Below, piece by piece: positions 8,187-16,416 of a stretch of DNA of 38,317 nt. A program made the translations under genes and the position numbers. How positions within the stretch are numbered: the stretch's first letter is position 1; every line of letters begins with the position of its first letter. The DNA is from Bacteroidota bacterium (GTDB lineage Bacteria; Bacteroidota; Bacteroidia; Chitinophagales; Chitinophagaceae): positions 1-38,317 of the forward strand of contig JAPLEO010000057.1 in assembly GCA_026391125.1 (NCBI GenBank), read 5' to 3'. The notes beneath the pieces were generated by a model. It had not been told where the DNA came from. It saw nothing but the letters and a program-made list of their open reading frames with translations, and ran no database searches.

Positions 8187-9377
8187 ATGAGGATTATTTT
8201 CAGAAAATATTTTAGCAGTCCAATTGAAGCCTTCATTCATGATAGTCGCTCAGTAGGAATTACATTATTGATATGTACTGCATTTTCTCTGATCTTAACC
8301 AATTGGGGTGAAATTGGTGCACACTACCTCTCAATGTGGAACTTTAGTTTTTCTGGCACAACTGACCATCATATTCATTTAATTGGATTAGATCTTCCTA
8401 ATAGTCCATTACTCTTCATCAATGATGGTTTAATGGCCGTATTTTTTTTCCTAGCGGGCATGGAAATTAAAAGAGAGATGTTAGAAGGAGAACTCGCCAC
8501 AGTTAAACAATCTCTATTACCCGTCTTTGGAGCAATTGGTGGTATGATTGTACCGGCTATCCTTTTTTCATTGATCAATAAAGGAACAGATAATATAAGA
8601 GGCTGGGCAATTCCAACGGCTACAGATATTGCTTTCACTTTAGGTGTGGCAGCTTTATTAGGAAAAAGAATTCCAACCGGACTAAAAGTTTTTTTAACTG
8701 CACTTGCAATTATTGATGACTTGGGTGCGATCATTGTGATCGCCATATTTTATGGTAGCGAATTACATTTGGGTTATTTATTGGGGATTATTGCATTCAC
8801 TTCCATCATTTATTTTCTAAACTCTAAAAAAGTTGCTTTTGGATTTTGGCAGATCTTATGTGGAATAGCTCTTTGGTATTGCATGTTTAACTCAGGAATT
8901 CATGCTACAGTTGCTGGAGTAATTTTCGCATTTCTTGTACCAACCAATTTGCTCAAAAAGTTTGAAGACAAAATTCATATCCCTGTTTACTTTCTTATCA
9001 TCCCAATATTTGCCCTTGCAAATACTGCCATCCCTTTACCTAGTGGAAGTTTAGCAGCTTTGAATACTAAATTAAGTTGGGGCATTAAAATAGGTTTATG
9101 TCTAGGCAAGCCTTTAGGGATCACAGCATTTTGTTATTACTTAGTAAAAAGAAAATGGGCTGAACTTCCAGAAGGTGTTAATTTTTATAAATTGATTGGA
9201 GCTGGTATTCTTGCTGGTATTGGATTTACTATGAGTATTTTTATTTCAACACTTGCATTTGAGCATGTTGCCACCCAAAACGAAGCCAAGGTTTCGGTAT
9301 TGGTAGCTTCTATTTCTGCCATCATTATTGGATACCTTTGGTTTAGGCTAGAAAAAAAGCCTCGAATTGAGGCTTAA
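8187..9377 (+). CDS. nhaA: Na+/H+ antiporter NhaA
   Basis: Inner-membrane Na+/H+ antiporter of 396 residues with about 12 membrane helices. The paired aspartates that bind sodium or protons are D177-D178 in AIIDDLGAI, matching D163-D164 of the E. coli protein. Other family blocks are NDGLMAVFFFLAGMEIKRE (80-98) and PTATDIAFTLGV (143-154). The ATG at 8187 follows the OstA-like gene by 26 bp, so some read-through is possible. Its last codons contain the hairpin used as a terminator by the convergent prfB gene; only four bases separate the two coding ends. Confidence 0.96.
   Translation: MRIIFRKYFSSPIEAFIHDSRSVGITLLICTAFSLILTNWGEIGAHYLSMWNFSFSGTTDHHIHLIGLDLPNSPLLFINDGLMAVFFFLAGMEIKREMLEGELATVKQSLLPVFGAIGGMIVPAILFSLINKGTDNIRGWAIPTATDIAFTLGVAALLGKRIPTGLKVFLTALAIIDDLGAIIVIAIFYGSELHLGYLLGIIAFTSIIYFLNSKKVAFGFWQILCGIALWYCMFNSGIHATVAGVIFAFLVPTNLLKKFEDKIHIPVYFLIIPIFALANTAIPLPSGSLAALNTKLSWGIKIGLCLGKPLGITAFCYYLVKRKWAELPEGVNFYKLIGAGILAGIGFTMSIFISTLAFEHVATQNEAKVSVLVASISAIIIGYLWFRLEKKPRIEA
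9352..9375 (-). terminator. prfB intrinsic terminator inside the 3' end of nhaA
   Basis: On the minus strand AAGCCTC, a five-base loop and GAGGCTT are followed by a run of seven T (overlapping the last stem bases), immediately past the prfB stop. The stem (9357-9375) is also coding sequence for the last residues of NhaA. Confidence 0.85.
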
Positions 9378-9381
9378 TCTT

Positions 9382-10474
9382 TTATTGACGATCTTCTTTT
9401 TCTGACATTAAATACGCTTTGATAAAGCCATCTAATTCTCCATCCATCACTGGTCCAACGTTTCCAACTTCGTAATCAGTACGATGGTCTTTGATCATTT
9501 TGTAAGGATGAAAAACATAGCTTCGAATCTGACTTCCCCACTCAATTTTTTTCTTTCCAGCGTTCGTTGCATTTAGTACTTCCTGTCTTTTGCGAAGCTC
9601 ATCTTCATACAATCTGCTTTTCAACATCTTCATGGCCAGTTCCCTGTTTTCACCTTGCGTTCTAGCTTGCTGACATTCGATAATAAAACCACTAGGTCCG
9701 TGTTTCAATCTTACAGCGGTTTCTACCTTGTTTACATTTTGTCCGCCACTGCCTCCACTTCTATAGAAGGCCCATTCTATATCGGCTGGGTTAACTTCTA
9801 TTTCAATACTATCATCAATTAATGGATACACATAAACGGAAGCAAAAGAGGTATGTCTTCTTGCATTACTATCAAATGGAGAGATCCTTACTAAACGATG
9901 CACACCACTTTCCGCTTTCAAAAAACCATAGGCAAAATCACCATCAAATTGCAGCGTAGCACTTTTAATACCAGCACCATCACCTTCTTGATAATCTAAT
10001 TCAGTGACAGTCCAACCCTGCTTATCGCCATACATTCTGTACATGCGTAAAAGCATTTCTGCCCAATCGCAACTTTCAGTTCCACCAGCACCCGCATTGA
10101 TTTGTAATACTGCAGGCAATTCATCTTCAGGCTTGTTTAAAGTGCTTTTAAATTCTGCATCTTCGATCAATTGAATGGCAAGGACATGACCTTCTTTGGC
10201 TTCTGCCTCTGAGGCATCACCTGCTTTCCAAAAATCAAACAATACGGCAAAATCTTCAACTGCAGTATCAACCTGCTGGTACATTTTAAGCCAATATTCG
10301 TTTACTTTAATTTCTTTCATGATTGCCGTAGCCCTTTGGTTATCGTCCCAGAAACCAGGAGATAAAGAAAGTTGGCGATCAGTTTCTACTTTATATGTTC
10401 GGTTAGCAACGTCAAAGAAACCTCCTCAAAACCAAAACACGGTCTCTCATATCTTTAATCTGTTCTTGTGTCAT
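9382..10474 (-). CDS. prfB: Peptide chain release factor 2, made by programmed +1 frameshift
   Basis: Release factor 2, which terminates translation at UGA and UAA. The uninterrupted frame starts at 10320 and lacks the N-terminus, but the full gene starts at ATG 10474. Twenty codons (beginning [11 protein letters not shown]) end at an in-frame TGA at 10414-10412. A +1 slip at CTT-T-GAC continues as DVANRTYK...SPGFWDDNQ into the main frame, giving 363 residues. By this numbering the stop-codon recognition tripeptide SPF is at 198-200 and the catalytic GGQ at 243-245. The recoding makes synthesis self-regulated: scarce RF2 means more shifting. The gene is intact, not broken. Confidence 0.96.
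10411..10426 (-). promoter_or_regulatory. prfB +1 frameshift signal
   Basis: On the minus strand the order is AGGAGG (10426-10421), three bases, CTT, then TGA followed by C (10417-10411). This is the classic arrangement: an internal Shine-Dalgarno hexamer three bases before the slippery CTT and the poorly terminating TGA-C. Slipping drops the T at 10414. Confidence 0.95.
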
Positions 10475-10478
10475 ACAA

Positions 10479-10486
10479 CAAATGTA
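10479..10486 (-). promoter_or_regulatory. Bacteroidota -7 element of prfB
   Basis: TACATTTG on the minus strand, ending five bases before the ATG at 10474. The predicted start of transcription falls at or one base before the ATG, so the mRNA should be leaderless. The motif independently supports the 10474 start. Confidence 0.55.
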
Positions 10487-10680
10487 AGTGAATGATTTTT
10501 TATAGGATGTATCTTGTTTAAACATCAAATTATGATCCCAATTTAAATAGTTTTCAATTTAGCTCTTTGCCGAATAAATAGGTATTCATGCCGATTAACT
10601 GCTAATTAATTGGATATATATATCTAAAATGTTTAAATTTATATACGGTTTCGTTATAAAAATCTCAACACTCCCCACTT

Positions 10681-10689
10681 TATATTTGC
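10681..10689 (+). promoter_or_regulatory. Promoter element of the glycosyltransferase gene
   Basis: TATATTTGC matches TAnnTTTGC and predicts a leader of about 48 nt. It lies in a 265-bp gap between prfB and the glycosyltransferase that is otherwise AT-rich and shows no further gene. No convincing -33 TTG was seen at the usual distance. Confidence 0.5.
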
Positions 10690-10739
10690 CGAAGCCCCTA
10701 GAATTGAAGTCAATATCGGTCACTGTTAATTAATGGCAT

Positions 10740-13013
10740 ATGAAAATTATTTGCCTAGGGAACTACCCACCTCGTCAATGTGGTATTGCCACATTTACTG
10801 AAAACGTAGTAACAGCATTAGAAAGTGCTGCAAAAGCATCAAGCCTTACATTAGAGATTGAGGTCATTGCAATGAATGATGTTGGCCAATCGTACAACTA
10901 CCCAGCAATTGTTACAAAAGTTATCCGTGACCAACATCAGGAAGATTATATTAAAGCAGCTGCATATATCAATGCATCAAATGCAGACATCTGCATTGTT
11001 GAACATGAATATGGCATTTTTGGTGGTAACAGCGGACTAATGCTCATTTCTTTACTAAGAAAACTTACAGTTCCAGTTGTCACCATTTTCCATTCTGTTC
11101 TACAAAAACCAAATTTTCATCAGAAAGAGGTACTAAAAAAAATTGCAGCTTATTCTTCTGGGATCATTGTCATGAGTAAACTAGCGATTCATTTTCTAAA
11201 AGAAGTTTTCGAAGTACCCGCAGCAAAAATATTCCTAGTTGAACACGGTGTTCCAGATTTTGAAGATTTAAAATCCATCGTTCCAAATTCTCCTGCTCAT
11301 TGGAAGGGGAAAAAAGTGATGATGACATTTGGTCTGATTGGAAGAAGTAAAGGCATAGAAACAGCTATTAAAGCACTTCCCAGCATCGTTGAAAAACACA
11401 AAGACCTTTTATACGTGATCATTGGCAAAACGCATCCGCATGTAGTTCGACATGAAGGTGAAGCATACCGAGATTCACTTAAACAGTTGGTGAGTAAATT
11501 AGAACTCGATGAACATGTAGAGTTCATGGATGAATATTTAAGCGAAAAACAATTGGTTTCCTGTTTACTCGCAGCAGATCTTTATGTAACCCCCTATCAT
11601 AATAAAGCACAAATAACCTCTGGTACCTTGTGTTATGCATTGGGTGGTGGTTGTGCAGTTTTTTCAACAGCTTATTGGCATGCAGAGGAAGTTTTACAAA
11701 ATGGAACTGGCCGACTATTTGAATTTGGAGATTGGAGAGATTTATCAAAACAGATCAACGAAGTGTTAGATGATCCGAATTTACTGAGTTCATTAAAGCA
11801 AAATGCTTATGAATATGGCAAAAAAATTTCATGGCCCTTAATTAGTAATAAATATTTAAGAATATTTAAAAATCTTGCTTCTATTGCCAATCACCATGAG
11901 ATCCATTTAGAATCGCAATATCAATTGATCGACTATCCTTTTAATTTACAACACATCATTCGCTTAACAGATGATGTTGGAATACTACAACATGCCATTG
12001 GTTGCACTCCAAATTTCAAAGCAGGTTATTGTTTAGATGATAATGCAAGGGCCTTGCTTTTAAGTATGATGTCTTATAGGCAATTCAAAGAGCCGAAATA
12101 TCTGCAAATAACTATTAAATATTTGTCTTACATCAATCACATGCAAAACAAAGATGGCAGTTTTAAAAACTTCATGACATTCACTCATGAAACTTTTGAA
12201 AACGACGAATCTGATGATGCAACTGGTAGAACCATTTGGGCTTTAGGTTATTTAATAAGGCATGCTCCAAACGACTCTATATTTCAATTGGCGATGGAAA
12301 TATTCCATCGTGCTATTGGTCAGATAAAAAATATGAACCACAAAAGGGGGTTTGCAAATTGTATTCTAGGTTTGCATCATTATATCAGAAGGTTTCCTGA
12401 TCAAGATAAATTTATCATGCTAATGGATGAGTTAGCTACTAAAATTTGTGATGGTTACGATGAATTTTCGAAAGATAATTGGAAGTGGTTTGAACCAATT
12501 ATTTCTTATGACAATGGACTTTTACCAGCATCATTGTATCGGGCATATGAGATCACTGGAAAAGAACGATTTTTAGAAATTGCCGATGCTAGCACCCAGT
12601 TTCTTGAATCTAAATGTTTTTCAAATGAACACCTTTCATTGATTGGAAGTAATCGCTGGTTAAAAATGGATGAAGATTATGAGCTATACGCACAACAACC
12701 AATCGATGCAATGGCAATGGTTGTATTGTATAATTGCATGTATCGAATTAAGAAAGATGCAAAAACAGCAGAAAAATTACGTAACTCGTTCAAGTGGTTC
12801 TTAGGCTTTAATGATCATGATTTACCACTATATGACATTGAAACCTGTGGCTGTAATGATGGCATAGAAGAATTCAGCATCAATAGAAACCAAGGTGCAG
12901 AAAGCACCATTGCATATCATATTGCATGGCTTGTTGCAGCACCCTATTTTGAAATAGAATTAAAAGCGGTGAAAGCTATTTTATCTGTTGACAATTTTGT
13001 TTATCGTGCTTAA
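10740..13013 (+). CDS. GT4-type glycosyltransferase with C-terminal predicted helical-barrel domain
   Basis: A 757-residue cytoplasmic protein with two parts. Residues 1-375 are a GT-B glycosyltransferase of the GT4 kind: N-terminal NYPPRQCGIATFTENV, a GRSKGIETAI block after TFGLIG (about 197-210), and a nucleotide-sugar-binding region near 288-318 (ITSGTLCYALGGG). Residues about 395-750 lack glycosyltransferase motifs. They resemble an alpha-helical (alpha/alpha) barrel of the kind found in glycan-processing enzymes, with acidic clusters at DDNARALL (433-440), ESDDATGRT (490-498) and NQGAESTIAYH (717-727). The donor and product are unknown. It converges on and overlaps the GH130-receiver gene by 33 bp, which suggests a shared glycan. 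The GT4 call is solid; the second-domain fold is inferred from pattern only. Confidence 0.82.
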   Translation: MKIICLGNYPPRQCGIATFTENVVTALESAAKASSLTLEIEVIAMNDVGQSYNYPAIVTKVIRDQHQEDYIKAAAYINASNADICIVEHEYGIFGGNSGLMLISLLRKLTVPVVTIFHSVLQKPNFHQKEVLKKIAAYSSGIIVMSKLAIHFLKEVFEVPAAKIFLVEHGVPDFEDLKSIVPNSPAHWKGKKVMMTFGLIGRSKGIETAIKALPSIVEKHKDLLYVIIGKTHPHVVRHEGEAYRDSLKQLVSKLELDEHVEFMDEYLSEKQLVSCLLAADLYVTPYHNKAQITSGTLCYALGGGCAVFSTAYWHAEEVLQNGTGRLFEFGDWRDLSKQINEVLDDPNLLSSLKQNAYEYGKKISWPLISNKYLRIFKNLASIANHHEIHLESQYQLIDYPFNLQHIIRLTDDVGILQHAIGCTPNFKAGYCLDDNARALLLSMMSYRQFKEPKYLQITIKYLSYINHMQNKDGSFKNFMTFTHETFENDESDDATGRTIWALGYLIRHAPNDSIFQLAMEIFHRAIGQIKNMNHKRGFANCILGLHHYIRRFPDQDKFIMLMDELATKICDGYDEFSKDNWKWFEPIISYDNGLLPASLYRAYEITGKERFLEIADASTQFLESKCFSNEHLSLIGSNRWLKMDEDYELYAQQPIDAMAMVVLYNCMYRIKKDAKTAEKLRNSFKWFLGFNDHDLPLYDIETCGCNDGIEEFSINRNQGAESTIAYHIAWLVAAPYFEIELKAVKAILSVDNFVYRA

Positions 13014-14837
13014 TAAGATTTTTCGATCAATAGGTTTATTGATATAATCCAATGCACCTAATTGAAGACCTTTTTGCTTTTCTGCTTCGCTGGTATGTCC
13101 TGTAAGAAAAACAACAGGTACTTCCTTTTTATGTTTTTTAATGAATTCAAGTAATTGGTAACCGTCAAGGTTTGGCATTGCGATATCAGATAAAATCAGA
13201 TCAAATTTTTTCCGACCAAGTTCCATTAATGCCACAACACCATCTGGAGCTACTACTACTTCATAATTATCTGATTTAATAATATGCGAAATAACACTTT
13301 GACTTAACACCTCGTCTTCTACTAGTAAGATCTGTCCCTTTGTTTTAATGCCACTATGAAGTGAATGAAAATCAGAAGGAATTAGTTGCTCCAATAATTC
13401 ATCAAGATTAACAGTAGCATAAGTAGATGAAGTATCCGACATCGCATAAGGCAATACTAGTTCTCCATTATTAATGATCGAACCACAGGAATACACCACG
13501 TTGGGCACATAACCCTCTCTTTCTTCGTCATTGGGTGATACAAGAGGCTCAAATAATTCACCAATAACAATTGTAGGATCTTCTAAATCTAAGAGCATGG
13601 CGCCAATACAATATTTGCGCATGGTTCCTACACCATGAGTAATCACTAGCCAGCCATATTTAGTTTCAATTGGCGAACCACAGTTACCAACCTGGATAAA
13701 CTCCCAAGGAAATTTTGGTTCTTGAATTCTTAAAGCCGAACCCCATAAATTGATGTCTTCAGAAAACATCACATAATTATTGATTCCATCTATTCTAGAG
13801 AGCATGGCGAATTTGCCATTGATTTTTCGAGGGAATATTGCCATTCCTTTATTCTGCGCATTTTCTCCTAAAATTGGCATGATCTTAAACTTATAAAAAT
13901 CTTTGGTTTCAACAAGCTTAGGCATGATGGAATGGCCATTATAAGCTGTATAAGTGGCATAATAACGCTCTAACCCATCATCATCAGTAAACTTCATGAA
14001 ACGGGCATCTTCAATACCATTACTTTCAGCAGCAGCTATAGGAAAAATGACACGGTCAGAAATTCCAGTATCTAATGAAAATGTGATTTCATAATGTGAA
14101 GCTCCCAACCATGAAATTGTTTGAAGAACTTGCTTATCCTCATCGTTTAAGCTGTTTTCTCTCCTAGTTTGCTCAAGGGCACTATACAATTCATTATAGT
14201 CAAACTCATCTCTCAATTTATCCAGCACCGTATTTACAATGGGCTGGTCAGAATGCATTTCCGATAATTTTTGATGAAAGAAGGCCTTGGTATAAATAAA
14301 ATTCTTGATGACCTCGGCTTCATCAATGAGCCTGCCGGTAGGAATTAATTCCAAATTATTTTTGTCATCTAAGATCCCCCCTCTAAAAACGATGGATGAA
14401 ATATGGCCCTCCCCAGTTGCCCTAAAACTTATGATCACTCTTTTTTCGCCTTTTTGCAAACCACTTTGATCAGGGTCTTCAACCATGGAAGGGTTAAAAA
14501 AAGCAGCTGATTCAATGCTGTATTCCGAAGTAAAATAAGCTCCTATTAAAAGTTTTTTTGATTCTGTAAGAACTGATAAATCCCCAGCCCTACTGCTTAG
14601 CATTTCAGTCATTCTATGATAATGCTTCAAAAATATTTTTGAGATATTTCTATGCCGACTTGAAAACTCTCTTAACGATTGATTTAATGTTAACTGTGCT
14701 GCCTCATCGGGCATATCTCTAACCTTCTGAATGATAGACTGTACGCGGCTTTCAGGGCCAGGATAAAAGAAACGGGCAATGACTCTTTTGGGATCGCTAT
14801 AAAAGCGAATCGGCTTCCTATTAATCGTAGTACTCAT
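12981..14837 (-). CDS. GH130 glycosidase/phosphorylase fused to a response-regulator receiver domain
   Basis: A 618-residue protein with an unusual build. Residues about 1-85 are helical. About 85-485 is a GH130-like five-bladed propeller with a helical insertion near 172-240. Family marks are GIEDARF (274-280; D277 is the likely catalytic acid), YYATYTAYNG, FPRKINGKFAMLSR (335-348), GNCGSPIETKYGWLVITHG and EGYVPNVVYSCG (441-452). GH130 enzymes cleave or phosphorolyse beta-mannosides, often beta-1,2 linked. Residues about 500-618 form a complete receiver domain: acidic E507-D508, phospho-acceptor D551 (LILSDIAMP), T579 and K601. There is no DNA-binding domain and no histidine kinase nearby. 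Phosphorylation control of the enzyme is inferred. Its 3' end overlaps the glycosyltransferase by 33 bp. Confidence 0.88.
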   Translation of the reverse strand: MSTTINRKPIRFYSDPKRVIARFFYPGPESRVQSIIQKVRDMPDEAAQLTLNQSLREFSSRHRNISKIFLKHYHRMTEMLSSRAGDLSVLTESKKLLIGAYFTSEYSIESAAFFNPSMVEDPDQSGLQKGEKRVIISFRATGEGHISSIVFRGGILDDKNNLELIPTGRLIDEAEVIKNFIYTKAFFHQKLSEMHSDQPIVNTVLDKLRDEFDYNELYSALEQTRRENSLNDEDKQVLQTISWLGASHYEITFSLDTGISDRVIFPIAAAESNGIEDARFMKFTDDDGLERYYATYTAYNGHSIMPKLVETKDFYKFKIMPILGENAQNKGMAIFPRKINGKFAMLSRIDGINNYVMFSEDINLWGSALRIQEPKFPWEFIQVGNCGSPIETKYGWLVITHGVGTMRKYCIGAMLLDLEDPTIVIGELFEPLVSPNDEEREGYVPNVVYSCGSIINNGELVLPYAMSDTSSTYATVNLDELLEQLIPSDFHSLHSGIKTKGQILLVEDEVLSQSVISHIIKSDNYEVVVAPDGVVALMELGRKKFDLILSDIAMPNLDGYQLLEFIKKHKKEVPVVFLTGHTSEAEKQKGLQLGALDYINKPIDRKILLSTINKIVNR

Positions 14838-14853
14838 AGAACTAATTGTACTA

Positions 14854-14861
14854 TAAATATA
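14854..14861 (-). promoter_or_regulatory. Possible -7 element of the GH130-receiver gene
   Basis: TATATTTA on the minus strand is one base off TAnnTTTG. The same variant lies upstream of the S9 peptidase (34702-34709). If used, the leader is about 12-14 nt and the palindrome at 14867-14892 lies directly upstream, over the -15 to -40 region. Confidence 0.35.
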
Positions 14862-14866
14862 AGAAA

Positions 14867-14892
14867 TTAAATAACGAATGTTCGTTATTTAA
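14867..14892. promoter_or_regulatory. 26-bp palindrome, candidate operator
   Basis: TTAAATAACGAA, two bases (TG), then TTCGTTATTTAA form a perfect 12-bp inverted repeat 30-55 bp ahead of the GH130-receiver start codon and 33 bp past the end of rnpB. It is low in GC and has no T-run, so it is a weak terminator. Its placement over the probable promoter suits a dimeric repressor site. The regulator is not identified. Confidence 0.6.
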
Positions 14893-14924
14893 GCGAGTTT
14901 ATTCTATAAACATTCAACAAAAAA

Positions 14925-15277
14925 TACTACAAACCTCATAAGCCGGATTCTGTTTCTAAACTATCATTTATCTGGCCCTGTAATTACTTACAGGATCTAG
15001 CTGCCTACCCTGGAACTCAGGCGAGCAGCCTTCGAACGTTCCTATACGTGGCATTACAACACCCAAGGTTTACCCGCCCTTCTGGTTACCCAAAAAGACC
15101 GTGCGCTTTTACCGCACATTTTCACCTTTTCCACTGATTGCTCAGAGGTAGTTATTTTCTGTGGCACTATCTCTCTCTCGATAAATCGAGATGCCGGCCA
15201 TTAACCGGTGGGTTGCTCTGTGCTGTCCGGACTTTCCTCCCTCACTTGCGTAAGAGCGATAGCTCGGGTTTGTAGCG
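14925..15277 (-). ncRNA. rnpB: RNase P RNA (bacterial type A)
   Basis: Catalytic RNA of RNase P, which trims tRNA 5' leaders. On the minus strand the conserved 5' block GAGGAAAGTCCGGACA is at 15239-15224 and the conserved 3' block AGAATCCGGCTTAT at 14952-14939. The terminal P1 helix is visible as CTACAAACC (15275-15267) pairing perfectly with GGTTTGTAG (14935-14927), which fixes both ends. A T-rich stretch (TATTTTTTG) follows the 3' end and may terminate transcription. The length of about 350 nt is normal. It fills the 488-bp gap between the GH130-receiver and Smr genes. Confidence 0.96.
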
Positions 15278-15279
15278 TT

Positions 15280-15288
15280 GCAAATATA
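15280..15288 (-). promoter_or_regulatory. Promoter element of rnpB
   Basis: TATATTTGC on the minus strand is a full TAnnTTTGC match. The predicted transcription start (about 15277) coincides with the 5' end of the P1 helix, so the RNA may need little or no 5' trimming. Confidence 0.7.
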
Positions 15289-15325
15289 ACTAGTAATGAG
15301 AAGTTGGACACTTTAATAATGTCGC

Positions 15326-16351
15326 TTAGTATTGAAAGAAGATCTCAGTTGCACCATAACCAAACCTTGGGTCATATTTATTGAAGAAGTTTTTGACTTC
15401 TCTTTTCACTTTTAGTATTTCATGAATTTCATCTTTCAACTTACCAGAACCTACCCCATGAATCATTATGATAGATGGTTGATAATGTGAAATGGCAGCA
15501 TCCATTTGTTTTTCAAACTCATTCAATTGTATCGTTAGAATCTCAAAATTGCTCAAGTGCTTCCAATCCTGTGATAATTTTTCAATGTGCAAGTCAACCA
15601 CAGACCTTGCTGGTGGTAAGTGTTGCCTTCCCTTTGATGCATCGTATATCTTAAAGCCCTTCGCTGCTAAAGAATTTAACTCAAATTTTTCCTCTTCTAC
15701 TCTATCAGGATAATGCTCAAATAGTAAATAGGAAATGGTAGGAAGATTGGTATCCTTTAATGCTTCGATTTTTTGAAAAATCTGTTTGGGCTTAATTTTC
15801 AAATTCGTTTCAAAATGTGTTGCTTTCTTTTTTTCAGGATTCAATAAAGAAAAATCAACACTAAAAGAGGGACTATCATTCACTGCTGCAAAATCAATAT
15901 CGTGTATATAAAAATCATGAAAGGGTTGAATTTCAGAAACTATCTCAAAATTAGTTTCGCCTAAAAACTGTTGCTTGTAGGTAAATTGATACGCTTTAGT
16001 AGTATGGTTCATCAAATACACTTTCAACAATTCTACTACCTCATCATTAAAATCGTCGATTGCAAACTTTGGAAGAAGACTCAACCAAACACCATCAGCA
16101 ACTTTTAATTTTACAGGTTGGGGTTTTTCTTTTGGTACTTGATCAATATAGGTTTTAGGCGGCGCTTTTTTCTCAGCAGCTTTCTTTTCTGTAAACCTTT
16201 TAAAATAGGGAAAATCGATCTGATCCATATAGGCAGGGAACTTCACACCACGCACTTCAATCAAAACCACTTTTTCATCAATGATCTCGATCACTTTGCC
16301 TTCTTCATTACTCAACAATACCAAAATATCGTCGCCAACTTGATACTTCAT
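15326..16351 (-). CDS. DUF2027/Smr-domain protein
   Basis: A 341-residue cytoplasmic protein. The N-terminal 60 residues look like a small beta-barrel (MKYQVGDDILVLLSNEEGKV), followed by a charged linker and a central domain (about 78-245) of the type called DUF2027 in Bacteroidota. The C-terminal Smr domain (about 255-341) carries DLHIEKL and the HGVGSGKLKDEI motif. Smr domains, as in MutS2, can cut nucleic acid; the target here is unknown. A TAnnTTTGC element 23 bp before the ATG suggests its own promoter. Confidence 0.85.
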   Translation of the reverse strand: MKYQVGDDILVLLSNEEGKVIEIIDEKVVLIEVRGVKFPAYMDQIDFPYFKRFTEKKAAEKKAPPKTYIDQVPKEKPQPVKLKVADGVWLSLLPKFAIDDFNDEVVELLKVYLMNHTTKAYQFTYKQQFLGETNFEIVSEIQPFHDFYIHDIDFAAVNDSPSFSVDFSLLNPEKKKATHFETNLKIKPKQIFQKIEALKDTNLPTISYLLFEHYPDRVEEEKFELNSLAAKGFKIYDASKGRQHLPPARSVVDLHIEKLSQDWKHLSNFEILTIQLNEFEKQMDAAISHYQPSIIMIHGVGSGKLKDEIHEILKVKREVKNFFNKYDPRFGYGATEIFFQY

Positions 16352-16373
16352 CCTTCTAACACTTTAATAAGCG

Positions 16374-16382
16374 GCAAATTTA
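16374..16382 (-). promoter_or_regulatory. Promoter element of the Smr-domain gene
   Basis: TAAATTTGC on the minus strand matches TAnnTTTGC, with a predicted leader of about 20 nt. No clear -33 TTG box. Confidence 0.5.
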
Positions 16383-16416
16383 CGATAGTTGTAAGTAGTA
16401 TGCGAATATTCTACGA

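Noticed and set aside
9382..10320. prfB looks truncated at its N-terminus in the uninterrupted frame
   Set aside because: The missing start is present in another frame from 10474, joined by a textbook CTT-TGA-C frameshift site, so the gene is whole.
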